In this document: positions 17,233 through 28,749 of the stretch, piece by piece
Numbering within the stretch: the stretch's first letter is position 1
How the letters are laid out: every line of letters begins with the position of its first letter
NCBI GenBank assembly: GCA_034927685.1
Contig: JAYFPO010000003.1
Span: 24,531-88,530 of the forward strand
Origin: RGIG3159 sp034927685
Lineage (GTDB): Bacteria > Bacillota > Clostridia > Oscillospirales > Oscillospiraceae
Length of the DNA stretch: 64,000 bases
Direction of reading: 5' to 3'
Program-made: the position numbers and the translations under genes
Notes under the pieces: model-generated
The model's input: only the letters and a program-made list of their open reading frames with translations
What the model was told of the DNA's origin: nothing
Database searches by the model: none

Positions 17233-18268
17233 GTTTTGCCTCCTCGGAAAGCCGCAGCAGCAGAAGCCCCAACAGCCGCTCCGGATCGTCGTAAGAGGTT
17301 TTCATCTGGTAATCCGTCTCGGTGCAGAGCAGTACCGCCCGATCGCAGAATCCCTGGGTCACGCGAACCGCCGCAGCCATGGTCTTTCTGGCCGGGTAGT
17401 CGCCGATGCCGCAGAGCTTCATCAGGCTGTCGCCGCCTTTCCCGCCCGCTGCCAGCACCTTGGCGCAGCGCATCCGCCGCATCTGTGCCCCAATGGCCCC
17501 CAGAATCGGGATCGGCTCCTCCTGCATCTGGAAAAGCGTCCGCAGCTTTCCAAGCGCCAGGCCGTAGTCTCCGCCCGCGATGGCGTCCGTAATATCGAAT
17601 ACCACGGCGTCCAGCACCGGCTCCACCACGGCGTCGATGTCCGCCCGGCAGATGACGTCTTGCCCGGAATAGGCACAGACCTTCTCGATCTCCCCGACCA
17701 GCGCCGTCATACTGCCGCCGGTCCGGAAGATCAGATACTGACACAGCTTGTCGTCGATGTCCTTGCGGTACTTGAGAAAATGCCGCCGCACCCAACTCCC
17801 AAGTTCCCGCGCATCCTGCTTGCGGAATTCCACCTCCGTGCCGTGCTCCGTCAGGGCGGCAACCAGTTTTTTCTGGCGCTTGTCCGGCTTGTACTCCACG
17901 GTGTCGTAGCAAAACACCAGGCAGCAGTAGTCCGGCAGGTCCGACAGCATTGCAGTCATCCGCTCCCGGTCCGCCTCCGCCCCCTTGAAGAGGTCAAAGT
18001 CGTCCACCTGGACCAGCGTCCGCTCCGCCATCATGGGGAGCGCCTCTACCGCGTCCTGCAAGCCGTCGAGGCTCATGGTCTCCGGCGTAAAGCGATGAAA
18101 GTTGAACGCCTCCGCCGGGCCGCTCAGAAGCTGCTTGCGCAGCATATCCAAATAGTAGCGCTTCAGGTAGCTCTCCTCACCGTAAAAGACATAGAGGCGG
18201 CCCGGCTGCTTTTCCCGCAGCGCCGCCTTCAGCGCCGTCAGACCGTCGTTATTTTTCTGATAGGCCAT
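17225..18268 (-). CDS. holA: DNA polymerase III delta subunit (clamp loader)
   Basis: 347 residues. Opens the sliding clamp as part of the clamp-loader complex. YVFYGEESYLKRYYLDML near the N-terminus is the characteristic delta start, followed by LVQVDDFDLFKG and the three-domain AAA+-like layout; the gene has no intact Walker A, as expected for delta. AGGAGG sits 8 bases before the ATG, within the 3' end of comEC. comEC-holA adjacency is common in Firmicutes. Confidence 0.9.
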   Translation of the reverse strand: MAYQKNNDGLTALKAALREKQPGRLYVFYGEESYLKRYYLDMLRKQLLSGPAEAFNFHRFTPETMSLDGLQDAVEALPMMAERTLVQVDDFDLFKGAEADRERMTAMLSDLPDYCCLVFCYDTVEYKPDKRQKKLVAALTEHGTEVEFRKQDARELGSWVRRHFLKYRKDIDDKLCQYLIFRTGGSMTALVGEIEKVCAYSGQDVICRADIDAVVEPVLDAVVFDITDAIAGGDYGLALGKLRTLFQMQEEPIPILGAIGAQMRRMRCAKVLAAGGKGGDSLMKLCGIGDYPARKTMAAAVRVTQGFCDRAVLLCTETDYQMKTSYDDPERLLGLLLLRLSEEAKHG

Positions 18269-18273
18269 GGGTC

Positions 18274-20520
18274 TCACCTCCTGACGGTAATCGTGCCGCT
18301 CTGGTCGGTTCTGTATGTCTCCGCACCGGCGGCCGCGATGCGGTACAGCGTCTCGGCTGCCGGGTGGCCGTAGGAATTCACACCGACGGAGATCACAACG
18401 GTCTCCGGCTTTGTGGCTTCCAGCAGCTCCTCGCCGGTGGAATACTGGGAACCGTGATGTCCCGCCACCAGCAGTTCAATATCGGGAAGCTCGTGGAGCA
18501 GCAACAGCCGGTCTTCCTGTGAAATGCCAAGATCGCCGGTCACCAGAATATCATAGTCGCCAAAGGTTGAAAGAATGCTCAGGCAGGAGGCATTCCCGCC
18601 CGCGTCGCTGACCGGCGCGAAAATCTCCAGGCTGCCTGCCCCAAAGGGGATCGTCAGGTCCCTGGTCACATAGTATACCTGCGTACCGCAGTCGGAAGCC
18701 AGTGTCTCCAGCTCCTGCCTTATACCGCTGTCGTCCTCAATGTCCGGCAGAAGCAGTACATCCACCGGAACCCGCGAAAAAAGCTGACGGACGCCGCCGG
18801 TATGGTCGTCGTCGTAATGGGTCAGAATCAGATAATTGAGTCTCGTGCTGCCGCCGGTCAACAGTGTCCGCGCCAGCAGCTCGCCCGCCTCGTCATCCCG
18901 ACTGCCGCCGCAGTCCATCGCAGCAGTATAGCCCTCGGAGCGAAGCAGGAGACATTGCCCCTGTCCCACGTCCAGCGCGGAAAAAACGAATTCCCCGCTG
19001 CTTCCCTCCGCCCAGCCAAACCAGACGCAGGCGCAGAGCGTAACGGCCGCGCAGCCGGAAACCGCCAGAAGCAGACGTCCCGTCAAGCGCTCACGCCGCA
19101 AAAACAGCAGCGCGAGAACGCCGTAGACAAACAAAAGCCAGAACACCAGATAGGGCGTTTGCGGATAGACGGCGGCAAAGGGAAGCCCGGCGATCAGGCG
19201 GGATACCAGGAGCACATAACGCATCAGCCAGGCAACCGGTGCGGCGAGCACCGCGCCCAGCGCGGGCCAAAGGAAAAAGGATGCCACCGCCGCCAGTCCC
19301 AGGGAAAAGCAGAGCGTCACCGCCCCAATGACCAGTACGTTGGTCAGAACGCCGAGCAGAGAAACGGTCCCGAAATAATAGGCCATCAGCGGCGTAGTCG
19401 GCAGCAATGCGCCCAACGTCGTGGCCGTAATCCGCGCAGCGGCAATTCGGAGTCCGACCAACCGCTTCCCCTTTCGGCGCGTCAGCATCCCGTAGATACG
19501 GCCGCTGCAGCCCAGAATGCCGGCGGTGGCGCCGAAGGAAAGCTGCAAGCCGACGTTTTGCAAACTACAGGGGTTTGCGAGCGTGAGCACCAGCAGCGCG
19601 GTCCCCAGCGACGTGGGCGCGTCCGGCTCCCGCCGAAAAACCGGCGCAGCCATCAGGAAGAGCTGCATGATCGCAGCGCGGACGACAGACGGCGCACCGC
19701 CCACCATGACGCAATAGAACACCAGAATCGGCAGCCCCAGAAGCGGATAAATCCGCCGGTGCTTCATGGTCAGCAGAAACAAAATGGACATCAGGATGGA
19801 CACATGCATCCCGGAGACTGCCATGGTGTGATAGACGCCCGCGATCTGCAGCTCGGATTTATCCTGATAGCTGAGTCCGTGATGATCGCCCGTCAGCAGC
19901 GCCTGCAAAAAGCCGCGCACATCCTCCGGAAACAGGGCTGAAATCGCGCCCTTGACCGCGTGGGAAACCGCGGCAGGCCAACAGCGGAGCGGTATTTTGT
20001 CCGCTGAAACCGTCTCCACGTCCTCGCGCAGAAACGCCTGCAGCTGAATGCCGATGGAGCGGTAATAGAGGCTGCCATTCTCCTGATTGTCTTTGGCAGC
20101 AAGCAGGTCTCCCGTGCCGGAAAGCACGTCGCCGGGCTTGTAACTGCCCGCGTCGTCCAGATACAGGATGCCGCGAAACCGGTGGCCGTCCACCTCAATC
20201 ATCCCTACGACGGACGCGCCGTAATCCGTCTCCGCCGGGTAGTCGGTGAGTTCCACGGAAAACCGCAGGTCTTCACCGGCAACGGCTTCCGCAGGGCGCA
20301 AAATCAAAAGCGAATAGCCTTGTGCCCAAAGTCCGCCGCAGAGCAGCCCCGCCGCCAGAATGGCGGCGATTCGCTCCTTTTTTCCCCGCAGCACGATACC
20401 AAGAAACAGGAGTGCGAGCAGGCAGGCTGCCAGCGCGCAGAGCAGCACAGCTGGAAGCGTCAAAAGGCAGCAAAACGCGCCCGCCGCGAAGGCAAAGGAA
20501 AACAACGCCAGCTTCCGCAT
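18274..20520 (-). CDS. comEC: ComEC/Rec2-type DNA uptake channel
   Basis: 748 residues. Transports single-stranded DNA across the membrane during transformation. Order: N-terminal helices and DUF4131-like domain, the Competence domain with many helices (HTMAVSGMHVSIL near residue 235, VRAAIMQLFLM), and a C-terminal metallo-beta-lactamase-like domain with ILTHYDDDHTGG and VAGHHGSQYSTG. Full length. Other competence genes are not in the window, so natural transformability is not shown. Start ATG follows AAGGAGG; a longer reading would enter the hinT terminator. Confidence 0.93.
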   Translation of the reverse strand: MRKLALFSFAFAAGAFCCLLTLPAVLLCALAACLLALLFLGIVLRGKKERIAAILAAGLLCGGLWAQGYSLLILRPAEAVAGEDLRFSVELTDYPAETDYGASVVGMIEVDGHRFRGILYLDDAGSYKPGDVLSGTGDLLAAKDNQENGSLYYRSIGIQLQAFLREDVETVSADKIPLRCWPAAVSHAVKGAISALFPEDVRGFLQALLTGDHHGLSYQDKSELQIAGVYHTMAVSGMHVSILMSILFLLTMKHRRIYPLLGLPILVFYCVMVGGAPSVVRAAIMQLFLMAAPVFRREPDAPTSLGTALLVLTLANPCSLQNVGLQLSFGATAGILGCSGRIYGMLTRRKGKRLVGLRIAAARITATTLGALLPTTPLMAYYFGTVSLLGVLTNVLVIGAVTLCFSLGLAAVASFFLWPALGAVLAAPVAWLMRYVLLVSRLIAGLPFAAVYPQTPYLVFWLLFVYGVLALLFLRRERLTGRLLLAVSGCAAVTLCACVWFGWAEGSSGEFVFSALDVGQGQCLLLRSEGYTAAMDCGGSRDDEAGELLARTLLTGGSTRLNYLILTHYDDDHTGGVRQLFSRVPVDVLLLPDIEDDSGIRQELETLASDCGTQVYYVTRDLTIPFGAGSLEIFAPVSDAGGNASCLSILSTFGDYDILVTGDLGISQEDRLLLLHELPDIELLVAGHHGSQYSTGEELLEATKPETVVISVGVNSYGHPAAETLYRIAAAGAETYRTDQSGTITVRR

Positions 20521-20540
20521 CCCGCCCCTCCTTCCCACAA

Positions 20541-20566
20541 AAACGGGGCGGAATACCCGCCCCATT
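20541..20566 (-). terminator. Terminator of the alaS-hinT transcript
   Basis: GGGGCGG (20557-20563 read on the minus strand) pairs with CCGCCCC (20545-20551) and is followed on the minus strand by GTTTTTG. It lies between the hinT stop and the comEC start, so comEC-holA-rnmV probably has separate transcription or reads through. Confidence 0.75.
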
Positions 20567-20571
20567 TCCGA

Positions 20572-20904
20572 TCACGCGAACTCGGTCATGACCTTGCCGG
20601 CCAACACATGGAAATGAATATGAAACACCGTCTGGCCCGCATCGGCTCCGCAGTTATTGACAATTCGGAAGCTTGTAAGCCCCAATTCCTTTGTCAGCTT
20701 GGCGATGACCTCGAAAATGTGGGCAATGATGGCGGAATTCTCCGGCGTCACTTCGGCGGCGGAGGAGAAATGCTGCTTCGGCACCACCAGAAAGTGGACC
20801 GGTGCCTTGGGCTCGATGTCATAAAAGGCGTAGCAGATCTCGTCCTCATAGAGTTTGTTTGAGGGTATCTCCCCCGCAATGATCTTGCAAAACAGGCAGT
20901 CCAT
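20572..20904 (-). CDS. HIT-family nucleotide hydrolase (HinT-like)
   Basis: 110 residues, the usual HinT size. CLFCKIIAGEIPS at the start and the histidine triad HIHFHVL near residue 95 are diagnostic; such proteins hydrolyse adenosine phosphoramidates and can remove aminoacyl-adenylates. Placement right after alaS fits that second role. GGGAG lies 9 bases before the ATG. Confidence 0.92.
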   Translation of the reverse strand: MDCLFCKIIAGEIPSNKLYEDEICYAFYDIEPKAPVHFLVVPKQHFSSAAEVTPENSAIIAHIFEVIAKLTKELGLTSFRIVNNCGADAGQTVFHIHFHVLAGKVMTEFA

Positions 20905-20918
20905 CTCATATTCTCCCA

Positions 20919-23555
<2,637 letters not shown>

Positions 23556-23595
23556 TCTCCCATATCTCCTATCGATACAAAAATTATCTTTGATT

Positions 23596-24834
23596 TTACC
23601 GCCGGGCAGCGTCGGTGTCAACGGCTACTTTCCGCCGCAGGATCGAATCCGGCGGCGCAAAGCGCGGCAGCTTCATATGGATTTCCTGCTGCGGATGGGG
23701 GCAGACCGTCAGGGGGGTTCCTTCCCCGTCTGTCATGGCCTCCGCAATCAGCGCAACCGGCTCCGCGTCCGGCGTCACAAGCTCCAGCGTATCTCCCACG
23801 CAAAAGCGGTTGCGCTGGGTCAAAACCGCCGCGCCGTCCGCCCCGCAGGAGACCACGATAGCGGAAATCTGCCAGTCCCGCACATAGCGGCTGTCGCCGT
23901 AGAACTGGCTGTTTCCCGGTGTTCCGAAGTAAAAGCCCGTGTAGTAATTCCGATGGCTGACCTTTTCCGTCTCCTCCCGCCAAACCGGCGCGAGGGGCGT
24001 TCCCGCCATGGCCGCCTCAATGGCGTGCTGGTAGGCGTTCGTCACAATGGCCGTATAATAGGATGATTTGTTGCGGCCCTCGATTTTGAGCGCGTCGATC
24101 CCCGCTTCCAGCAGTGCCGGGATGTGATCGATCATACACAGATCCTTGGAGTTGAGGATATACGTCCCCTCTGCCGCCTCGCTGATCGGAAAATACTGGC
24201 CCGGCCGGGTCTCCTCCATCAGCGCGTACTTCCAGCGGCAGGGCTGGGCGCAGACGCCCCGGTTGCCGTCGCGGCCCGTCATATAGTTGCTGAGCAGGCA
24301 CCGCCCGGAAAAGCTGACGCACATGGAGCCGTGTACAAACGTCTCCAGCTCCAGCTCCCGCGGCGTATGCCGCCGCAGGTGCGCAATTTCCTCCAGCGAC
24401 ATTTCCCGGGCAAGAACCACCCGCTTTGCGCCGAGGTCGAACCACCCCTCCGCCGCGGCGCTGTTGACGACGCCGGCCTGCGTGCTGATGTGCAGCTCGC
24501 AGTGGGGCGCGTAACGGCGCGCAAGGTTGAACACGCCGAGGTCCGCCACGATCAGCGCGTCCGCGCCAATTTCGCTGAGCAGCTCCAGATAGGACGGCAG
24601 CGCCGCCATCTCTTCGTCCCGCGGCAGGGTATTGACCGTCACATGGACCCGTGCGCCTGTTTTGTGGCAGAGCCGGACCGCGTCCCGCAGCGCCGCCTCG
24701 TCAAAGTTGCCGCAGGCGCCGCGCATCCCGTACTGCTTCCCCGAGAGGTACACCGCGTTCGCGCCGAAGGTCAGCGCCATGCGCAGCCGCTCCGGGTCGC
24801 CGGCCGGGGACAGCAACTCCGGTCTAATTCCCAC
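23596..24834 (-). CDS. U32 family protein (TrhP/RlhA-like tRNA or rRNA hydroxylation factor)
   Basis: 412 residues. The N-terminal ELLSPAGDPERLRMAL, GANAVYLSGKQYGMR, and the cysteine-bearing stretch SGRCLLSNY ... RGVCAQPCRWKY define the U32 family, whose studied members act in prephenate-dependent hydroxylation of tRNA U34 or 23S rRNA. The likely start is GTG 24834 (VGIRPELLSPAG), with GAGGAG 8-9 bases upstream and overlapping the 3' end of mltG by 11 bases; this start decides the N-terminus over the longer reading. MltG-U32 linkage is common in Clostridia. Confidence 0.87.
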   Translation of the reverse strand: MGIRPELLSPAGDPERLRMALTFGANAVYLSGKQYGMRGACGNFDEAALRDAVRLCHKTGARVHVTVNTLPRDEEMAALPSYLELLSEIGADALIVADLGVFNLARRYAPHCELHISTQAGVVNSAAAEGWFDLGAKRVVLAREMSLEEIAHLRRHTPRELELETFVHGSMCVSFSGRCLLSNYMTGRDGNRGVCAQPCRWKYALMEETRPGQYFPISEAAEGTYILNSKDLCMIDHIPALLEAGIDALKIEGRNKSSYYTAIVTNAYQHAIEAAMAGTPLAPVWREETEKVSHRNYYTGFYFGTPGNSQFYGDSRYVRDWQISAIVVSCGADGAAVLTQRNRFCVGDTLELVTPDAEPVALIAEAMTDGEGTPLTVCPHPQQEIHMKLPRFAPPDSILRRKVAVDTDAARR

Positions 24835-26125
24835 TGGTTTCCATCTCCTCGATAAATTTCTGGTGCTCATAGTAGTTCTCCGAGAAGTGGTGAAAGCCGC
24901 TGTCGGTCAGAACGTAGAAATAGTAGTCGGTATCCCGGGGGAAGAGCGCCGCCCGGATGCTGTCAAGCCCCGGGTTGCTGATGGGTCCCACCGGCAGGCC
25001 TGGGTTCTTTCTGGTGTTGTAGGGCGTGTCGGTGGCCAGGTCCTCCGCCGTCAGGTCCTCCGTCCACTTGTCAAGGCCGTAGCGCACCGAGGCGTCGATT
25101 TCCAGCAGCGGATAGAGCTTGCTGGACAGGCGGTTGTAGATCACCGAGGAGATGGTGGAGCTTTCCGACGCCCCGCCGCTCTCCTTCTCGATCAATGAGG
25201 CCACAATGACAATTTTACCCAAATCCATCGTGTTTTCCTGGATTTCCTGTTCAGAAAAACCGTTTTCCTCCATTTTTTTTCGCTGTTTTTCGTTCAGCGT
25301 GTCAATGTCCTCTTTCAGCTCGTCCGTAAATTTTCGCTTGAAGTTACTGAGAAACTTATTCAGTACCCGCCCCGGATCGTCTCCCACATAGAACTCATAG
25401 GTATCCGGAAACAGATACCCCTCCAGCCGGTTGCTTTCGCCATAGGCCAGTCCTTGCAGAAAGTCGTAGTCAAACGTATAGCTGGCTGCGGTCTCCTCCA
25501 GATCCTTCACCGTGCAGACCCCGTCCTTTTCCAGCTCGTCAAAGATCTGCTTGCAGGAATAACCCTCCGGAATCAGCACCGTGACTGTGGCGCGGGTCAG
25601 TGCCGTGGAGCGCAGGCCGTTCACCAGCGCGTGGTAATCGTAGACGTTATTGAGCGTGTAGGTACCCGCGCTGATCTTTTCGTCGGCATGGGTCAGGCCG
25701 CAATAGAGCTGAAACAGCCACGGATAGCGGATCAGCCCATCCTCCTGCAGCTGTTCGGTCACATCGCCGACGGTGTCGTCCGCCTGAATGACCACCTCGA
25801 CCTCCCGGTCCGGCTTGGACAGGGCAAAAATATCGCCCGCGCAGATCCAGGTGAAATACGCCAGCCCGAAGGCAGCTGCCAGCACCGCAGCCAGGTACAC
25901 CAGCACCCGCAGCACCCGGGGCGTATGACCGTCGTCATCCTCCTCGTCGCCGGCCTCTTCCTCAGACTCCTCCTCATACTCCGGCAACTCATCGTAGGGT
26001 TCTTCCTCTTCCGGAACGTCAATGGGTGTAAAGGGTCTCGTCGCCTGGTCGAGCGCCGGATCGGCATGCAGATAGGACTCCCGTCTGCCCTCCGGCTCCT
26101 GCTCCCTGTGTTCGTCTTCAGTCAT
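24824..26125 (-). CDS. mltG: Endolytic murein transglycosylase
   Basis: 433 residues. Cleaves nascent glycan strands at the membrane. A strongly acidic cytoplasmic N-terminal tail (about 1-68, rich in Glu/Asp) precedes a single membrane helix (about 71-95) and the extracytoplasmic YceG domain: LysM-like first part, EGYLFPDTYEF near residue 228, the catalytic Glu in IVASLIEKESG near residue 315, and NTRKNPGLPVGPISNPG. The ATG follows AAGGAGAT. Confidence 0.93.
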   Translation of the reverse strand: MTEDEHREQEPEGRRESYLHADPALDQATRPFTPIDVPEEEEPYDELPEYEEESEEEAGDEEDDDGHTPRVLRVLVYLAAVLAAAFGLAYFTWICAGDIFALSKPDREVEVVIQADDTVGDVTEQLQEDGLIRYPWLFQLYCGLTHADEKISAGTYTLNNVYDYHALVNGLRSTALTRATVTVLIPEGYSCKQIFDELEKDGVCTVKDLEETAASYTFDYDFLQGLAYGESNRLEGYLFPDTYEFYVGDDPGRVLNKFLSNFKRKFTDELKEDIDTLNEKQRKKMEENGFSEQEIQENTMDLGKIVIVASLIEKESGGASESSTISSVIYNRLSSKLYPLLEIDASVRYGLDKWTEDLTAEDLATDTPYNTRKNPGLPVGPISNPGLDSIRAALFPRDTDYYFYVLTDSGFHHFSENYYEHQKFIEEMETSGN

Positions 26126-26149
26126 GGCAGATCTCCTTTCCGCGCTGCG

Positions 26150-26689
26150 TCAGAGGACCATCGAGGCCGCAACCCGGTGCGCCTCCGCTTCGCCCTGGAT
26201 CGTTTTCACCAGCCGCAGGCCAAAGGCCATGGCCGCGCCGGGGGCCTCCCCGGTAATCAACCTGCCGTCCGTGACGGTTTTTTCGCCCCGCTGTACCCGC
26301 GCAGACCCCATTTGGTCCTCCAGCCCAGGATAACAGATGACCTTCTTCCCGTCTGTGATGCCAAGCTGTGCCAGCGCGGTTGGCCCGGCGCAGATCGCCG
26401 CCACCCAGCCGGCCGCATCCCAGACTGCGCGGATCAGGGAGAGCGCCGCCGCGCAGCGTTCAATGGCCCGGACGCCGCCCATGCCGCCGGGCAAAACGAC
26501 CATCTCCGCTGCTTCGGCGCGGACTTCTCCGATCAGCCGATCGGCAAGAACCGGGATCCCATGTGCGCCCGACACCGTCCTGTCACAGACGGAGACCGTC
26601 TCGGTCTCCACACCACCCCGGCGCAGAATATCGATGATGGAGATGGCCTCAATTTCCTCAAAGCCATTCCCCAGCAGCACATATACCAT
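26150..26689 (-). CDS. DJ-1/PfpI family protein
   Basis: 179 residues with the flavodoxin-like DJ-1 fold: VYVLLGNGFEEIEA at the start, VVLPGGMGG in the middle and the nucleophile elbow AAICAGP (Cys near residue 103). Such proteins act as glyoxalases, deglycases or in thiamine metabolism (ThiJ-like); the precise job is unknown. Start ATG is 2 bases after the tmk stop, with GGAGG in the end of tmk. Confidence 0.88.
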   Translation of the reverse strand: MVYVLLGNGFEEIEAISIIDILRRGGVETETVSVCDRTVSGAHGIPVLADRLIGEVRAEAAEMVVLPGGMGGVRAIERCAAALSLIRAVWDAAGWVAAICAGPTALAQLGITDGKKVICYPGLEDQMGSARVQRGEKTVTDGRLITGEAPGAAMAFGLRLVKTIQGEAEAHRVAASMVL

Positions 26690-26691
26690 AG

Positions 26692-27360
26692 TTATTCCTC
26701 CATGCAGGCCTTTACCAGACCATAAATCTCCTGGTGGATATCTTCCTTCGTACGCAGTATTCCATCCCGCACACACTGAATTTTCGTCCAGCCGTAATAG
26801 TCCGCCGCCTCCGCCGCTGCCGCGCGGCAGGTCCGCAGATACTCGTTGTCTGCCTCATGGATGTCCGCGTGGGTCCCGGTCGCCTGCTCCCGTTCCCGCA
26901 TGAGCTGCGCCGTCACCTCGGTCGGCACGTCCAGATACACGACAAGGTCCGGCGCCGGCAGGCCCATGCGGCGGTACTCCAGATCGCGCAGCCAATCGAA
27001 AAATGCCCTGCGCCGCTCCGGTGGCTCCTTCGCGCCCTGATGGACGGCATTGGAGGTGGTATAGCGGTCGGCAAGGATCAGCGTCCCCGCATCGTAGTCC
27101 CGCTTCCAACCCTGCCGATAGGACGCATAGCGGTCCACCGCATAGAATGTGGAAGCGGCATAGGCGTTTACGTCGCCGGGCCGCATACCGAAGTCCCCAT
27201 GCAGATACATCCGGATCAGTGCCGAGGACTCTTTGTCATACTGCGGAAAAACCAGTCTGCGGAAGGCCGTGCCCTCTTGCTCCAGCCGCCCTGACAAGAA
27301 GCGGAACTGGGTGGATTTTCCGGACCCGTCGGTCCCCTCCAGGACAATCAGCTTTCCCAT
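26692..27360 (-). CDS. tmk: Thymidylate kinase
   Basis: 222 residues. Phosphorylates dTMP to dTDP. The P-loop LEGTDGSGKST lies at residues 6-16, with DRY (substrate-binding) near residue 100 and a C-terminal segment longer than the Escherichia type. It has the first position in the run tmk-DJ1-mltG-U32-alaS-hinT. ATG 27360 follows GGGAG by 9 bases; the longer reading is unsupported. Confidence 0.88.
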   Translation of the reverse strand: MGKLIVLEGTDGSGKSTQFRFLSGRLEQEGTAFRRLVFPQYDKESSALIRMYLHGDFGMRPGDVNAYAASTFYAVDRYASYRQGWKRDYDAGTLILADRYTTSNAVHQGAKEPPERRRAFFDWLRDLEYRRMGLPAPDLVVYLDVPTEVTAQLMREREQATGTHADIHEADNEYLRTCRAAAAEAADYYGWTKIQCVRDGILRTKEDIHQEIYGLVKACMEE

Positions 27361-27544
27361 GCACAAGACTCCCATCGGCAGTTTTTTGTCAAAACCGCGC
27401 AAAATTAATCCATTATCTCATCATTTTATTTTATCATAAGATCTCTGGTTTGTCCAATACTATCCTTTTTTCACACTCGCGTGGCTTCGGCATAAACTGG
27501 TATGAAAGCGAATCTGCTTTTACTATGTTTGAGGAGGTAATCAG

Positions 27545-28348
27545 ATGTCTGAAAATTGCCAGGCGAAATGCCCGGTCAACCTGAACGACCTTCGGGAGGC
27601 CGTCTGCATCCATACCGATAAGATCACGGATTCCTTCCGTGATAAGGATTACATCGAAGACCTGCGGGTCTATCTGACGAAAGAATCCCAGTGCGCCCTG
27701 GAAAGTGCCACCGGCGCGCGTGCCCGCTATGCTGAACTGCTCTTCATCTCGTTGGACGTGGCGGCGGTCCCCTTTCACCATGGATACTATAGCGTTGACC
27801 TTACATACTACTACCGAATCCTCGCCGACGCCCTGATGGGCACCGCGCGGCCGGTGGCCATTGTGGGACTTTCCGTATTCTCCAAGCGCATCGTCATGTT
27901 CGGCGGCGACTGCGGCGCGAAGCTGTTCACCTCGGACAGTGTGCCCGGCTGCCGAGATGGCTGCGCCCTGGTGGATCGGACCTGCCCGGAGGCCGTGGTG
28001 GAGGCCGTGGATCCGATGATCCTGGCCGCGAAGCTCATGGACGCCTGCTGCTGCCGCAGCGACCCGCAGCCTCAGGAACTGCCGGAAGGTATTCTCAACT
28101 GCTTCGACGATGATCTGTCGCTTTGCGGCGACTGCAAGCGGCTGTATGTCTCCCTGGGCCAGTTTTCCGTCATCCGGATGCAGCGCGACACCCAGCTGCT
28201 CGTCCCCAGCTTCGATTACTGTGTCCCAACCAAGGAATGTTCCGACGGCACCGGCTCCTCCGAAGAGTCCGATCCGGCCGAGGTGTTCAACCAGGTGGAA
28301 TTCCCGGTGGACAGTTTCTTCCCACTGCGGGGGCAGAGCGGCTGCTGA
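27545..28348 (+). CDS. Cysteine-rich conserved protein of unknown function (Clostridia type)
   Basis: 267 residues with 17 cysteines, many in pairs or clusters (CCC near residue 165, SLCGDC, C-terminal Cys). No signal peptide or membrane helix. The centre (VDLTYYYRILADA, IVGLSVFSKRIVMFG) looks like a beta-rich fold, and AVVEAVDPMILAAKL and YVSLGQFSVIRMQRDTQLL are well-formed secondary-structure blocks, so this is a genuine conserved gene, not a shadow. I recall similar proteins in spore-forming Clostridia and suspect a spore-coat or structural role because of the crosslinkable cysteines, but no function is assigned. ATG follows TTGAGGAGG. It is monocistronic and divergent from tmk. Confidence 0.8.
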   Translation: MSENCQAKCPVNLNDLREAVCIHTDKITDSFRDKDYIEDLRVYLTKESQCALESATGARARYAELLFISLDVAAVPFHHGYYSVDLTYYYRILADALMGTARPVAIVGLSVFSKRIVMFGGDCGAKLFTSDSVPGCRDGCALVDRTCPEAVVEAVDPMILAAKLMDACCCRSDPQPQELPEGILNCFDDDLSLCGDCKRLYVSLGQFSVIRMQRDTQLLVPSFDYCVPTKECSDGTGSSEESDPAEVFNQVEFPVDSFFPLRGQSGC

Positions 28349-28749
28349 GTCTGCGGAACGGTCCGGACCGCTTCGCCTGCCGTCGTTCACTTCGGCTGAC
28401 ACTGCAAAAGAAAGAAACGCTGCGGTTGTAAATTATATTTAAAAATTCGACAATGATTTATATTACGCAGCCGGCAGGGCTTGCAGTCTGTAAATGCGGG
28501 CGGCAAGCCCTTTCACTTTGCCTTGCTGCGGCGGTAGTAATACGATCAAGATAGACACTCGTTCATTTTTACAAGTTATTTTGGCACGTATGCTTTGTTC
28601 GAAGTCTCTGTTTTTGGCAATCAGAGTCTCTTCCCCTCGCTTGTCCAGAATGGGTTTACAGCCCTTCTTTGTCCCGCTGATTTCGTATTGCTTCCTATCA
28701 CGCCCCATTTGTTTTCAGTATATATGACTGAAAACAAATGGGGCACTGT
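28349..28749. other. 401-base spacer with hairpins and a doubtful short reading frame
   Basis: No convincing gene. Hairpin AGGGCTTGC/GCAAGCCCT (28476-28484 with 28503-28511) is near the middle. A minus-strand 81-codon frame (28463-28708, starting MGRDRKQYEISG and containing VLLPPQQGKVKGLAARIYRL) has protein-like composition but no clear ribosome site, and its start lies inside the 28702-28744 palindrome; it may be a fragment of a mobile-element gene. Confidence 0.4.
28702..28744. terminator. Perfect 18-base inverted repeat downstream of the desulfurase-like gene
   Basis: GCCCCATTTGTTTTCAGT (28702-28719) is exactly complementary to ACTGAAAACAAATGGGGC (28727-28744), with a 7-base loop. Its position 6 bases after the minus-strand stop fits a terminator, although no long T-run follows. 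Confidence 0.6.

Noticed and set aside
23556..23595. T-box before alaS
   Set aside because: Only 40 bases separate the U32 stop and the alaS start, too short for a T-box.
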